DNA of 64,000 nt from UMGS687 sp964383665 (GCA_964383665.1 CAYLHO010000002.1:141960-205959); one strand, 5' to 3'. Positions 18,025-26,434 are shown, numbered from the stretch's first letter. The notes: a model not told the origin generated them from the sequence alone. Made by a program: numbers and translations.

Positions 18025-19743
18025 TTGAAAAAATTATTTCGGTTTTTTAAGGGGTATAAAAAGCAAATGGTTGGAGCACCGTTGCTTAAGTTTTTTGAAA
18101 CCATAACCGACATCGTTATTCCGCTTCTTGTTGCAAACATGATTGACATAGGCGTTAAGAATCACGATGTTAAATATATTGCAGTTTGGGGCTCGGTTGT
18201 TGTTGCGCTTAACATTGTTGGAATTGTTAGCGCAATTCTTTGTGCGCGCCTTTCGGCAAAAGCATGCTCCGGGGTTAGTTATCAAATGCGCAAGGGCTTA
18301 TATGAGCACATTAACACTCTTTCCCATGCTGAACTCGACAAGTTTGGAACGGCATCGCTTAACAACAGAATGACCCATGACGTTTCAAGAATCGACACGG
18401 CGCTTGGAATGTTTTTAAGAACAGTTATGCGAACCCCGTTTTTAATTATTGGCTCAACTGTTATGGCAATGATAATCGACCTTAAACTTTCGCTTCTTTT
18501 CCTTGCTGTTGCGCCGCTTATTTTGCTTGTTGTTTTCTTAATTTTGAAAAAAACCGAGCCTCTTTATGACAAAACCCAAAAAGATTTGGACAAAGTTTCG
18601 GAAATAACCCGCGAAAATTTGGAGGGAGCAAGGGTTATTCGTGCATTCAACAAACAAGAGTTTGAGGAAAAAAGATTTTCTTTGGCGGCAAAAAAGCTTA
18701 GGAAATCCGCAACAAAAGTTGTTTCAATTTCCTCGCTCATGACGCCAATAACCGGAACGATAATCAACTTTGCTGTTATTGCGGTTATGTGGTTTGGCGG
18801 ACTTCAAGTTAACGTTGGAGGTTTAACCCAAGGGCAAATTATTGCGTTTGTTAACTACCTTCTTCAAATTGCTGCTGCGCTTGTTTCGCTTGCGAACTTG
18901 ATTATTGCTTTCATTAAAGCATTCAATTGCGCAAACAGAATTAACGAGGTTTTTGAAACGAAACCTTCGGTTGTTGAAACGAACAAGGAAGAAATTGTTG
19001 TTGAAACAACAAATGAAATTCCAAAAATTGAATTTAAAAATGTCAGCTTTAAATATTCCAATTCCTCAAAAACTGCCGTTAAGAACTTGAGTTTCAAGGC
19101 ATATCGCGGGCAAACAATTGGAATTATTGGCGGAACAGGAAGCGGGAAAAGCAGCGTTATTAACCTCATTCCAAGATTCTACGACGCAACAAGCGGAAAG
19201 GTTTTGATTGACGGGGTTGACGTTAAAGAATATTCCTTTGGTCAACTTCGCGGGAAAATTGGAATTGTTCCTCAAAAAGCAGTTTTGTTTAAGGGCTCGC
19301 TTAAGGAAAATCTTCGATGGCGAAAACAAGACGCAACAATTGATGAAATTCAAAAAGCAATAAGAATTTCGCAAAGCGAGGAGTTTGTTAAGGAACTTCC
19401 TGAAAGGTTGAATTTTAAGGTTCAAGCCGGAGGGAAAAACTTTTCGGGCGGTCAGCGCCAACGCCTAACAATTGCGCGTGCGCTTGTTGGCGACCCCGAA
19501 ATTCTTATTCTTGACGACAGCGCCTCTGCGTTGGACTTTGCAACCGATGCTGCGCTTCGAAAGGCAATTAAAGACGAAGTTGACGCAACGGTTATTTTGG
19601 TTTCCCAACGCGCAAATACCGTTCGAAACGCGAACCTCATAATTGTTATGGAGGGCGGCGATGTTGTTGGAATGGGAACTCATAAGGAACTTATGGAATC
19701 TTGCACTGTCTATCAAGAAATCTATTCATCTCAAACAAAATAA
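18025..19743 (+). CDS. ABC exporter half-transporter, degenerate-site subunit
   Basis: This 572-residue protein has six membrane helices (about 15-310) followed by an ATPase: Walker A GGTGSGKSS (about 369-377), signature FSGGQ, Walker B ILILDDS (about 493-499) and ILVSQR at the H-loop. The catalytic Glu after Walker B is Asp and the switch His is Gln. That is the hallmark of the non-catalytic half of heterodimeric type IV exporters such as TM287/288 and BmrCD. The start is TTG at 18025 with AAGGGAAGGG upstream. Its partner follows 27 bp downstream. Such pumps export drugs, lipids or peptides. Confidence 0.9.
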   Translation: MKKLFRFFKGYKKQMVGAPLLKFFETITDIVIPLLVANMIDIGVKNHDVKYIAVWGSVVVALNIVGIVSAILCARLSAKACSGVSYQMRKGLYEHINTLSHAELDKFGTASLNNRMTHDVSRIDTALGMFLRTVMRTPFLIIGSTVMAMIIDLKLSLLFLAVAPLILLVVFLILKKTEPLYDKTQKDLDKVSEITRENLEGARVIRAFNKQEFEEKRFSLAAKKLRKSATKVVSISSLMTPITGTIINFAVIAVMWFGGLQVNVGGLTQGQIIAFVNYLLQIAAALVSLANLIIAFIKAFNCANRINEVFETKPSVVETNKEEIVVETTNEIPKIEFKNVSFKYSNSSKTAVKNLSFKAYRGQTIGIIGGTGSGKSSVINLIPRFYDATSGKVLIDGVDVKEYSFGQLRGKIGIVPQKAVLFKGSLKENLRWRKQDATIDEIQKAIRISQSEEFVKELPERLNFKVQAGGKNFSGGQRQRLTIARALVGDPEILILDDSASALDFATDAALRKAIKDEVDATVILVSQRANTVRNANLIIVMEGGDVVGMGTHKELMESCTVYQEIYSSQTK

Positions 19744-19770
19744 AAGTCGAAAATAAATTAGGAGATTAAA

Positions 19771-21783
19771 TTGGCAAAAAAGGAAATTGAACAACAAAGA
19801 ACAAAAGCGCAGGAACGCGAGTTCAGGAAATTGCAAAAAGCAATTGCCTCTTTGCCCAAGCCTTCTTTTAATAACCCCGAAAGAGTTCAACCCGCAAAAG
19901 AAGTTAACGTTCCAAGCGTCATTCCGGCGGCAATTAATAATCCCGTTGTTGCTTCAAACGAGGAGAAGGTTCAAAAAATTATTGATGCACCATTAATTTT
20001 GGACACCAACTCCAAACGAATTGAAAGCGTTGCAAAAATTAAAAAACCAAAAGCTCGCTCAACAATTTTCCGAACCCTTGCCTATCTCAAAAAAGATTGG
20101 TGGCTTGTTGTTCTTGCAATTTTGTTTGCAGCAATAAACTCTGTTTGTGAAATTTTTATCCCAGTTCTAATTGGCGACGGAATTGACTATATCGTTGGGC
20201 CAAACGAAGTTCAGTTCGACATGATTTTGAAATATATTGGCTATCTTTCAATTTGCATTGTTGGATTTGCTCTTTTCAAATGGCTTCTTTCAAGGGTTGC
20301 AAATGGGCTTGCCTATCGCGTTGAGCAAAAACTCCATAATGACATTTTCCAAAAATTCAATAAAGTTCCGCTTAAATATATCGACAATTCAAGCCATGGC
20401 GACTTGCAAAGCAGAATGGTTAACGACGTTGACCTTATAACCGATGGCTTTGTTCTTGGGTTAACAACATTTTTCGATGCGCTTGCAACTGCAGTTTTAA
20501 CAATTGTTTTTATGCTTCGAATTAACGTCACAATTTCAATTGTTGTTATTTGCGTAACCCCAATTTCAATTGTTGTTGCTGTTGTTATTGCGAAACTTTG
20601 CCACAAACTTTTCAAAAAACAAGCGAAAGCTGTTGGCGACCTTTCTGGGGTTCTTGTTGAAATGGTTGGGAATCAAAAAATTGTTAAAGGCTTTTCATAT
20701 GAGGATCGTTCAATTGAAAAGTTTGACGAAATCAATTTGAAACTTAAAAATGCAAATGAAAAAGCAATGTATTATTCTTCGCTTTCTGCGCCAATTGCGC
20801 GTTTTGTTAATGGCTTGCTTTATGCAACCGTTGCAATTATGGGGTGCTTGTTTGCGCTTAAGGGAACGATGACCGTTGGGAACATTTCGGTTTTGCTTTC
20901 GTTTGCGAACAAATATACAAGACCATATAACGACATTGCTGATGTTTTTGCCGACCTTCAAGCAGCCTATGCCTCGGCGGTTCGTGTTTTCAATGTTTTG
21001 GACATGAAAAACGAAATAAGCGATTTTGGTCTTCCAGAAATTAAAAAATGCACGGGCGAAGTTGTTTTTGAGGACGTAAGTTTTTCCTACACTCAAGAAA
21101 AGAAACTTATTCAAACCCTCAACCTTAATGTTAAAAAAGGGCAAAAGGTTGCAATTGTTGGACCAACAGGCTGCGGCAAGAGCACACTTATAAACTTGCT
21201 TATGCGGTTCTATGACGTTGACAAGGGCGAAATTTTTGTAAGCGGCTATCCAATTGAATCGGTAACCCGAAAAAGCCTTAGACAGCAATATGGAATGGTC
21301 CTTCAAGAAACATGGCTGTTTTCCGCGTCAATTCGCGATAACATTGCCTATGGAAAGGAAAATGCAACCGATGCCGAAATTCGAAAAGCGGCGCGCCTTG
21401 CCGGGGCAGACTTCTTCATTCAAACAATGCCAAACGGCTATAACACAATCATCAACGAAAATGGCGACAACCTTTCCCAAGGACAAAAGCAACTTATTTG
21501 CATTGCGCGCCTTATGCTTGCAAAACCCCCAATGTTAATTTTGGACGAGGCAACAAGCAACATTGACACGCGAACCGAGCTTGCAATTCAAAGCGCGTTC
21601 GACAAAATGATGGAAGGGAAAACAAGTTTCATCGTTGCCCACAGGCTTTCAACAATTGTTTCGGCGGACTTAATTCTTGTTATGAACAAAGGAAACATAA
21701 TTGAGCAGGGAACTCATAAACAGCTTCTTGCCCAAAAGGGTTTCTACTACAATTTATATAACAGTCAGTTCAGCAGATATTAA
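19771..21783 (+). CDS. ABC exporter half-transporter, catalytic subunit
   Basis: The 670-residue partner of the preceding gene has a charged, Pro-rich N-terminal extension of about 95 residues before its first membrane helix, which is unusual for the family. Six helices lead to an ATPase with Walker A GPTGCGKST (about 464-472), intact Walker B LILDEATS (near 589) and H-loop IVAHR. The signature reads LSQGQ instead of LSGGQ. In TM287/288-type pumps the degenerate ATP site pairs the Asp-type Walker B of one half with an LSQGQ signature of the other, so both halves fit one heterodimer. The start is TTG with AGGAG upstream. Confidence 0.92.
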   Translation: MAKKEIEQQRTKAQEREFRKLQKAIASLPKPSFNNPERVQPAKEVNVPSVIPAAINNPVVASNEEKVQKIIDAPLILDTNSKRIESVAKIKKPKARSTIFRTLAYLKKDWWLVVLAILFAAINSVCEIFIPVLIGDGIDYIVGPNEVQFDMILKYIGYLSICIVGFALFKWLLSRVANGLAYRVEQKLHNDIFQKFNKVPLKYIDNSSHGDLQSRMVNDVDLITDGFVLGLTTFFDALATAVLTIVFMLRINVTISIVVICVTPISIVVAVVIAKLCHKLFKKQAKAVGDLSGVLVEMVGNQKIVKGFSYEDRSIEKFDEINLKLKNANEKAMYYSSLSAPIARFVNGLLYATVAIMGCLFALKGTMTVGNISVLLSFANKYTRPYNDIADVFADLQAAYASAVRVFNVLDMKNEISDFGLPEIKKCTGEVVFEDVSFSYTQEKKLIQTLNLNVKKGQKVAIVGPTGCGKSTLINLLMRFYDVDKGEIFVSGYPIESVTRKSLRQQYGMVLQETWLFSASIRDNIAYGKENATDAEIRKAARLAGADFFIQTMPNGYNTIINENGDNLSQGQKQLICIARLMLAKPPMLILDEATSNIDTRTELAIQSAFDKMMEGKTSFIVAHRLSTIVSADLILVMNKGNIIEQGTHKQLLAQKGFYYNLYNSQFSRY

Positions 21784-21806
21784 AAACGGCATAAGCCGTT
21801 TTTTTT
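21783..21806 (+). terminator. Terminator of the ABC exporter operon
   Basis: AAAACGGC and GCCGTTTT form a stem with an ATAA loop followed by a T8 run, immediately after the stop codon. Confidence 0.88.
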
Positions 21807-21984
21807 CTTTCAAATTGAAAAATTTAATTGAAAAATATTGTAAGAGTTTTAACAAAATTTTTCGAAAAATTTACACTTTTTGTTATAAAATAAACTTTTT
21901 TTCTTTAAAAAAGCCCGAAAATACGGCGGTTTGTCGAATTTTTAAGAAAAATAAAAAAATTTTTAAAAAAAGCGTGAAAATGTT

Positions 21985-22012
21985 TTGCGTTTTTGGGAAT
22001 GCTATGTATAAT
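21985..22012 (+). promoter_or_regulatory. Promoter of the TasA-like gene
   Basis: TTGCGT (21985-21990) and TATAAT (22007-22012) are 16 bases apart, with a TG next to the -10. The rest of the 21807-22044 gap is AT-rich and shows no gene. Confidence 0.6.
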
Positions 22013-22044
22013 AATAAGGAAATCTAAAAAAGGAGGGGGATGAT

Positions 22045-22569
22045 ATGAAGTTAAAAGCTAAGTTGATCTCAACAATCGCTGCGTTTGCTATGGTTCTTTG
22101 CTTAACAATCGTTGGTGTTTGGGCAGCTGCTTCAGTTAAGGTAAACGTAACTGGAACTGTTACATACTCAACTCAAGACGTTAACGTTAAAGTTGAAGGC
22201 TCAATCGCTGGTATTGTAGGCGCTAGCGAAAAAACTTTCACTCAAGAATGGGACGCTGATGACACAACCGGCGAAGCAACATGGGCTCTTGGAGACATCG
22301 CATTCGAAAAGAACGCACAAGTTGTTATCACATTGAAAGTTACAAACCTCAGCACAGAAGATAACATCACAGCTACATTGTCAAACCAAGGCGCTGCTTC
22401 TGGAACAAACACAACAGCAGCTCTCGGAGCAACAACAACAGCAACAATCAACGCTTCTGCTTCTGAAACAAAGAATTCACAAGAATTCACTTTCACAATC
22501 ACTGTTGGTGACTGGAACAAAGCAGCAAGCTACACAATTGATCTTGACTTAGATATCGTTAAGGCTTAA
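22045..22569 (+). CDS. TasA/camelysin-like secreted protein, probable SipW substrate
   Basis: The product has 174 residues. The N-terminus is a signal sequence ending in VGVWAAASV, which resembles the TWAAFND signal end of TasA-type proteins cleaved by SipW. The mature part is Thr/Ser/Ala-rich and beta-like, with VTNLSTEDNITATLSNQ resembling the core of the TasA/camelysin family. The ribosome site AAGGAGGGGG is the strongest in the window, and codon choice (ATC, GCT, CTC, AAC) differs from neighbouring genes, both signs of high expression. A SipW-like peptidase is the next gene. By analogy with Bacillus the product could be a biofilm fibre or surface-layer component. The family call is by motif and neighbour only. 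Confidence 0.72.
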   Translation: MKLKAKLISTIAAFAMVLCLTIVGVWAAASVKVNVTGTVTYSTQDVNVKVEGSIAGIVGASEKTFTQEWDADDTTGEATWALGDIAFEKNAQVVITLKVTNLSTEDNITATLSNQGAASGTNTTAALGATTTATINASASETKNSQEFTFTITVGDWNKAASYTIDLDLDIVKA

Positions 22570-22584
22570 TTGTTTAGTTGAAAG

Positions 22585-22645
22585 AAAAGGGTTATTTCAT
22601 CATAAATAAGAAATTATTTATGAAAGAGATAACTCTTTTTTTTTA
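22585..22645 (+). terminator. Long-stem terminator after the TasA-like gene
   Basis: Two nearly complementary arms (AAGGGTTAT...CATAAATAA and TTATTTATG...ATAACTCTT) form a long imperfect hairpin followed by T8. It could separate abundant tasA-like mRNA from the peptidase gene. Confidence 0.7.
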
Positions 22646-22706
22646 GTTTTATATTGCTTTTTTGTTTAAAAGAAAAAATTAATTTGAAAATTACCCATAA
22701 AACTTT

Positions 22707-22734
22707 TTGAGTTTTGAATTAAATAATATATAAT
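22707..22734 (+). promoter_or_regulatory. Promoter of the SipW-like gene
   Basis: TTGAGT (22707-22712) and TATAAT (22729-22734) are 16 bases apart, so the peptidase gene appears to have its own promoter in addition to any read-through. Confidence 0.55.
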
Positions 22735-22776
22735 GTAAAGGTAAATACTAATATAAAAGGAAATTAGAGGGGGAAA

Positions 22777-23514
22777 ATGAAAAGACTTTCGAAAGCATTT
22801 AATGTTATAACCGATGTCATTTTCTTTTTGGTAATGGGGTTGCTTATTGTTTACCTTGTTATTTCATTCTCTGCTAAATTTTCTCATGGTGTTCCTTCCT
22901 ATTTTGGCTATTCCTATGTTCGCGTTATGTCGCGCTCGATGGAGGCAAGCGGAATTTACAAGGGAGACATTGTTGTTCTTAAAAGAGTTAACGTTTCCGA
23001 AATTAAAGTTGGAGATGTTATTGCATACTATCTTTATGACGGCTCGCCGGTCCAATTCCCTGCAGATGGGGACGAACCTGAAGAAGTTTTGGACTATCCA
23101 ACAAACCAAGAGTCTCATAAAACAACAATAATTTTCCACCAAGTTGTTTCCATTCGCGTTGATAAATACGGTCATCGCTGGTTTAGGACGTATGGAACAA
23201 GCAACATAAACACCGAAACAGGTAAACCAATTCTTGACCCATGGGTTCGCGGGGATTATGTTATTGGAATTTATAATCAAACATGGGTTGCAAGTGTTAT
23301 TAAGTTCATAACCTCAACAGCCGGAATCATAACAATTGTTGTTGTTCCGTCGGCGCTTGTTGCGCTAATGCTTCTTTTCAGCATGATCGACACGGTTGAC
23401 AAAATGATGAAAATGAAAAAACTTGCAGCAGCGCTTCCAACAACCTCGGGGCTTATTGAGGGTGAGGACAATCCGGACGCAGAAAAGCCGCCGGAAGAGC
23501 AAAAAGACGAATAG
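22777..23514 (+). CDS. sipW: SipW-type signal peptidase I (S26B)
   Basis: This 245-residue membrane protein has an N-terminal helix (about 13-33), the catalytic region RVMSRSMEASGIYKGD with the likely nucleophile Ser54, and His121 in IIFHQVVSI where ordinary bacterial signal peptidases have Lys. Ser/His with a downstream RGD (Asp near 160) is the ER/archaeal type represented in Bacillus by SipW. A second helix lies at about 172-202, followed by an acidic, Pro-rich cytoplasmic tail. The start follows GAGGGGG. It lies directly behind a TasA-like gene, matching the sipW-tasA partnership, so its main job is probably to cleave that protein. Confidence 0.85.
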   Translation: MKRLSKAFNVITDVIFFLVMGLLIVYLVISFSAKFSHGVPSYFGYSYVRVMSRSMEASGIYKGDIVVLKRVNVSEIKVGDVIAYYLYDGSPVQFPADGDEPEEVLDYPTNQESHKTTIIFHQVVSIRVDKYGHRWFRTYGTSNINTETGKPILDPWVRGDYVIGIYNQTWVASVIKFITSTAGIITIVVVPSALVALMLLFSMIDTVDKMMKMKKLAAALPTTSGLIEGEDNPDAEKPPEEQKDE

Positions 23515-23543
23515 AAAAAACGCTTTGATAAAAGCGTTTTTTT
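23515..23543. terminator. Bidirectional terminator between sipW and the DUF4325 gene
   Basis: AAAAAACGCTTT and AAAGCGTTTTTTT form the stem around GATA. The leftward gene's stop codon lies in the T-run. Confidence 0.88.
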
Positions 23544-24585
23544 AAATCACATTGTTTTGAACCCTTTTAATCATTTGATTAATTTCCCTGTTTGCATTCA
23601 TAACAATGATTTCTGTGTTTGGATTATCGGATTTCCAAACCCTAAAAATCTCATCGGCAAAGGCTTGACCAATTTTTGGAACCAAACGGAAATCAAGGCA
23701 AATTTCTTTAAACTTATTCATTCCTGTCATTAGGCGTCTTGCTTGCGAACGAGAAATGTAGATTGATTCACTTTCATTATATTCAAGGCGTTTAACTGAA
23801 ATAATGGTTTTGCAAAAACCTTCATCTGGATCTGCAAATTGATTGAAAACTTCGCTTAAAGAAATTTTATTTGCAATGCTAATTTTGAATGCAACAGCTG
23901 TCCCTTTAAATTGCTTATTTTTTTGAACAATTGCTTTATCGTCGTCGGGTTTGGAAAGATTTGCGGTTGAGAATGTTAAGTCGTTTGCAAGAATTAAGAA
24001 ATAGTCGGCGCATTTTGACGAAAAGAAAATTCCTTCTCCCGTGTGTGATTTTGGGTTCGTTGTAACTTTCCCTTTCATAAGTTCGAAAACCGAATGTTCA
24101 ATATTTTCAAGATTAAATTTTCTTTTAATTTTCTCGAAAATTCCAACCCCATTATCAATTACATAGGTTGTAACATCAACCGACGTTATGCTCATAATAA
24201 CTTTAATTTCATTTCCTTCGGAATGTTCAATTGCGTTGTTAAAAATTTCTGAATAGATATAATCAAAAATTTCTCGTGCATTTTGGGGGAGGAATGAAAC
24301 TAAAGGTCGAACCTCGCTTAACGATTCAAATTCACTTATTTTTCCAATTGAATATTTAAATTCCTTATCAACAGGAACAAGCGTAAGTTTTTGGGTTCTT
24401 CCAACTCGTTTTTTTCGAATAACATTATCATTTGAGAGCTTATTAATAAGCTTATAAATTGCTTGAACTGAAACTCCAAATTCATTTGAAAGGTTATGGA
24501 TTAATTCCGCATCTAAAAGATGTTGGGAAATATTAACTAAAATTTTTTCAATTAATGTGTTTTTATTTTCTTTACTTATCGACAT
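23542..24585 (-). CDS. Winged-helix / HATPase / DUF4325 (STAS-like) regulator
   Basis: The 347-residue protein has three parts. Residues 1-75 look like a winged-helix DNA-binding domain (LIHNLSNEFGVSVQAIYKLINKL). Residues ~100-235 carry the boxes of the histidine-kinase-like ATPase fold: N box SEIFNNAIEHS (112-122), DNGVGIF (144-150) and HTGEGIF (181-187). There is no phospho-acceptor His domain, so it is not a classical sensor kinase. Residues ~265-335 match the STAS-like DUF4325 domain (YISRSQARRL...ICLDF...IGQAFADEIFRVW). The combination suggests a nucleotide-switched transcription factor with anti-sigma/anti-anti-sigma-like parts in one chain. GGAG precedes the ATG. The six-operator array at 24634-24754 lies immediately upstream and is the obvious candidate target. 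Confidence 0.8.
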   Translation of the reverse strand: MSISKENKNTLIEKILVNISQHLLDAELIHNLSNEFGVSVQAIYKLINKLSNDNVIRKKRVGRTQKLTLVPVDKEFKYSIGKISEFESLSEVRPLVSFLPQNAREIFDYIYSEIFNNAIEHSEGNEIKVIMSITSVDVTTYVIDNGVGIFEKIKRKFNLENIEHSVFELMKGKVTTNPKSHTGEGIFFSSKCADYFLILANDLTFSTANLSKPDDDKAIVQKNKQFKGTAVAFKISIANKISLSEVFNQFADPDEGFCKTIISVKRLEYNESESIYISRSQARRLMTGMNKFKEICLDFRLVPKIGQAFADEIFRVWKSDNPNTEIIVMNANREINQMIKRVQNNVI

Positions 24586-24602
24586 GTTTTTTCTCCATTG
24601 TA

Positions 24603-24608
24603 ATTATA
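24603..24608 (-). promoter_or_regulatory. -10 element of the DUF4325 regulator gene
   Basis: A perfect TATAAT on the minus strand lies about 18 bases before the ATG. No good -35 is seen at the right distance, and the operator array begins 26 bases further upstream, which would suit an activator-dependent promoter. Confidence 0.5.
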
Positions 24609-24633
24609 TCCCTTGTGTCAAGATATATAACTA

Positions 24634-24754
24634 AATTGTAAACTTAAATTTAACAATTGTCAACTTAAATTTAACAATTGTAAACTTAACAAAGGTTAAT
24701 TGTAAACTTAATGATGATTGATTGTAAACTTAAGGTCTTTAATTGTAAACTTAA
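24634..24754. repeat. Six tandem 14-bp operator-like repeats, 21-22 bp apart
   Basis: The unit AATTGTAAACTTAA occurs at 24634, 24655 (one change, GTC for GTA), 24676, 24698, 24720 (first base G) and 24741. Start-to-start distances are 21, 21, 22, 22 and 21 bp, close to two turns of B-DNA, so all copies face the same side of the helix. Spacer sequences of 7-8 bp are mostly different from one another. The array lies between the DUF4325 regulator and a divergent HD-domain gene, upstream of both promoters. It is most simply read as a cooperative binding array for a DNA-binding protein, probably the adjacent winged-helix regulator. Confidence 0.9.
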
Positions 24755-24786
24755 TTTTGCACTTTTGCAATTTTAAACGATTTGTT

Positions 24787-24815
24787 TTGAAAAAAGGTTG
24801 TATATATTATATAAT
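24787..24815 (+). promoter_or_regulatory. Promoter of the HD-domain gene
   Basis: TTGAAA (24787-24792) and TATAAT (24810-24815) are 17 bases apart. The operator array ends 32 bases upstream of this -35. Confidence 0.7.
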
Positions 24816-24834
24816 ATATTTGTAGGAAGGAAAA

Positions 24835-25416
24835 ATGGACTATCAAGAAGAGTTTAAGAAAATTTTTAAGGAAAACATAAAGCGCGAAGGCTCTGACAAA
24901 CTTTTGGAGTGGCTTGAAAAAAGTGATTTTTTCTCTGCGCCTGCGTCAACAAAATTCCACAGCGCCCATGAAGGCGGTCTTTGCGAGCACAGCGTTAAGG
25001 TTTACGAAAGATTTTTGAAACTTGTTAGAAACGAGTTTGGCGAAAATTTTGAGGAAAAAATTTCAAAAGAAAGCATCGCATTAATTGCGCTTTGTCATGA
25101 CGTTTGCAAAGTTAACACCTATAAAACAGACTTTCGAAATGTTAAGGAAAACGGGGCATGGGTTCAAAAGCCATATTATGCCGTTGACGACAAGTTGCCA
25201 TATGGTCATGGCGAAAAATCGGTTTACATAATCAACGGATTCACTCGCCTTTCTCGCGAGGAAGCGCTTGCAATAAATTGGCACATGGGCGCGTTTGACC
25301 TTCGAGTTCAAGGCGGAAGTTATGCGCTTAAAGATGCATATTTGGCATATCCAACCGCGCTTCTTCTCCACATTGCCGATGTTATGGCAACATATTTAGA
25401 CGAGGAACAGGGTTAA
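24835..25416 (+). CDS. HD-domain phosphohydrolase-like protein
   Basis: The product has 193 residues with the HD metal-binding pattern: His residues in FHSAHEGGLCEHSVKVY (about 42-52), the HD pair in CHDVCK (88-89), later conserved WHMGAF, and HIADVM near the end (H179, D182). HD proteins are metal-dependent phosphohydrolases acting on nucleotides or nucleic acids. The substrate cannot be assigned from sequence. It is transcribed divergently from the DUF4325 regulator and shares the phased operator array, so it may be part of the same response. GGAAGG precedes the ATG. Confidence 0.8.
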   Translation: MDYQEEFKKIFKENIKREGSDKLLEWLEKSDFFSAPASTKFHSAHEGGLCEHSVKVYERFLKLVRNEFGENFEEKISKESIALIALCHDVCKVNTYKTDFRNVKENGAWVQKPYYAVDDKLPYGHGEKSVYIINGFTRLSREEALAINWHMGAFDLRVQGGSYALKDAYLAYPTALLLHIADVMATYLDEEQG

Positions 25417-25417
25417 G

Positions 25418-25449
25418 AAAAAACTTGGGTTATCCCAGGTTTTTTTCTT
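25418..25449 (+). terminator. Terminator of the HD-domain gene
   Basis: AAACTTGGG and CCCAGGTTT form a 9-bp stem (one G-T pair) around TTAT, followed by a T-run. Confidence 0.85.
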
Positions 25450-25467
25450 TTCAAATGGGAATTTATG

Positions 25468-25476
25468 TGATACAAT
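25468..25476 (+). promoter_or_regulatory. Extended -10 promoter giving a leaderless ftsQ mRNA
   Basis: TGA-TACAAT (25468-25476) ends seven bases before the A of the ftsQ ATG at 25483. Transcription should therefore begin at the start codon, and no ribosome site is present. Confidence 0.55.
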
Positions 25477-25482
25477 TTACAT

Positions 25483-26388
25483 ATGAAATTTTTAAAGAAG
25501 CATAAAAAAGCAACAATAATTTGTTCCTGTGTTTTGGTTTTGCTTATTGTTCTTGTTATTTTAATGTTCACTCTTTTTTCGCTTAAAGAGGTTAAAGTTG
25601 AATATAAAACAGGAAGGATTAATTTAACCGATGAAATAACAACCGAAATTGAAAACGAAGCGCTTAAAACGGGCGGCTCGGTTTTGTTTTTGGGAAAGGA
25701 AAAGCTTATTTCGCGCCTTGAAAAGCAATTCCCATATTTAAAAATTGTTAACATTGAAACTCAAATTCCAAACAAACTTGTTATCCATGCTGTTGAGCGC
25801 GAGGAATTTTTTGCAATCAATTCCGGCGAAAAATCGTATTTTCTTGATGAGGAATTCAAAATTCTTAAAGTTGAAAATTCAACGTACGTAAAGCAAGAAA
25901 ATGGGCCTGTTTTGCTTTCATTTGGAAGCGTTTTTCTTGATGAAAGTTCAAAAGCATACGCCGCACCAATCGATCTTAACCTTTCGGGCGCAGAAGCAGG
26001 GCAGGTTTTAAGCATTGCAAGTTCAAGCGATGAAAACTCATATTTTTCAAAGAAACTTGAAACAATTTCGCGTTCAATTTTAACTGCTTTTGAAGAAAAC
26101 AAATTTCAAATTTCTGATGTTCGAAGCAAATATTTAAGTTTCGATGTTTTCTTTAAACCAATTGAGGTTTCAACAGTTGTTTCATGGCAACCTTGCTTAA
26201 AAATTGTTGACACAGCAAATTTTGAAACGCAAATTATTCTTGCCGATTCGGATTTGACCGAAAAAATTTCGGTTATGAACGAGGCATTTTCTGCTGCTTC
26301 AAAAAATCCAGCGCTTTTAACAAACAAAGTTCTCTATGTTTTCGAAAACAACAACAAGGAAATTGCTTATTCGTTTTTAGACAAATGA
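25483..26388 (+). CDS. ftsQ: Cell-division protein FtsQ/DivIB-like
   Basis: This 301-residue protein has a short basic cytoplasmic end (MKFLKKHKK), one membrane helix (about 11-33) and then an extracytoplasmic POTRA-like domain: LKEVKVEY...ISRLEKQFPYLKIVNIETQIPNKLVIHAVEREEFFAI is the usual FtsQ pattern of a strand, helices and 'P-L-I-V-E-R' strand. The remaining ~170 residues are less conserved. It is the first gene of a cluster with ftsA and ftsZ, which supports the assignment. FtsQ/DivIB bridges cytoplasmic and wall-synthesis parts of the divisome. It appears to be translated from a leaderless mRNA. Confidence 0.78.
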   Translation: MKFLKKHKKATIICSCVLVLLIVLVILMFTLFSLKEVKVEYKTGRINLTDEITTEIENEALKTGGSVLFLGKEKLISRLEKQFPYLKIVNIETQIPNKLVIHAVEREEFFAINSGEKSYFLDEEFKILKVENSTYVKQENGPVLLSFGSVFLDESSKAYAAPIDLNLSGAEAGQVLSIASSSDENSYFSKKLETISRSILTAFEENKFQISDVRSKYLSFDVFFKPIEVSTVVSWQPCLKIVDTANFETQIILADSDLTEKISVMNEAFSAASKNPALLTNKVLYVFENNNKEIAYSFLDK

Positions 26389-26417
26389 TTGACATTCAAT
26401 TTTTGGCGTTATATAAT
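26389..26417 (+). promoter_or_regulatory. Consensus promoter behind ftsQ
   Basis: A perfect TTGACA (26389-26394) starts on the base after the ftsQ stop codon and is followed after exactly 17 bases by a perfect TATAAT (26412-26417). This is the best vegetative promoter match in the window. It drives the unknown membrane protein. Confidence 0.85.
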
Positions 26418-26434
26418 CACAATAGGAGATACAT

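Noticed and set aside
24634..24754. Short CRISPR-like array
   Set aside because: The repeats are only 14 bp and the spacers 7-8 bp, far below CRISPR dimensions, and there are no cas genes. A phased operator array fits better.
25483..26388. Mycoplasma-type genetic code (TGA as Trp)
   Set aside because: Genes such as ftsQ and the PAP2 gene end at TGA at the expected lengths, while Trp is encoded by TGG.
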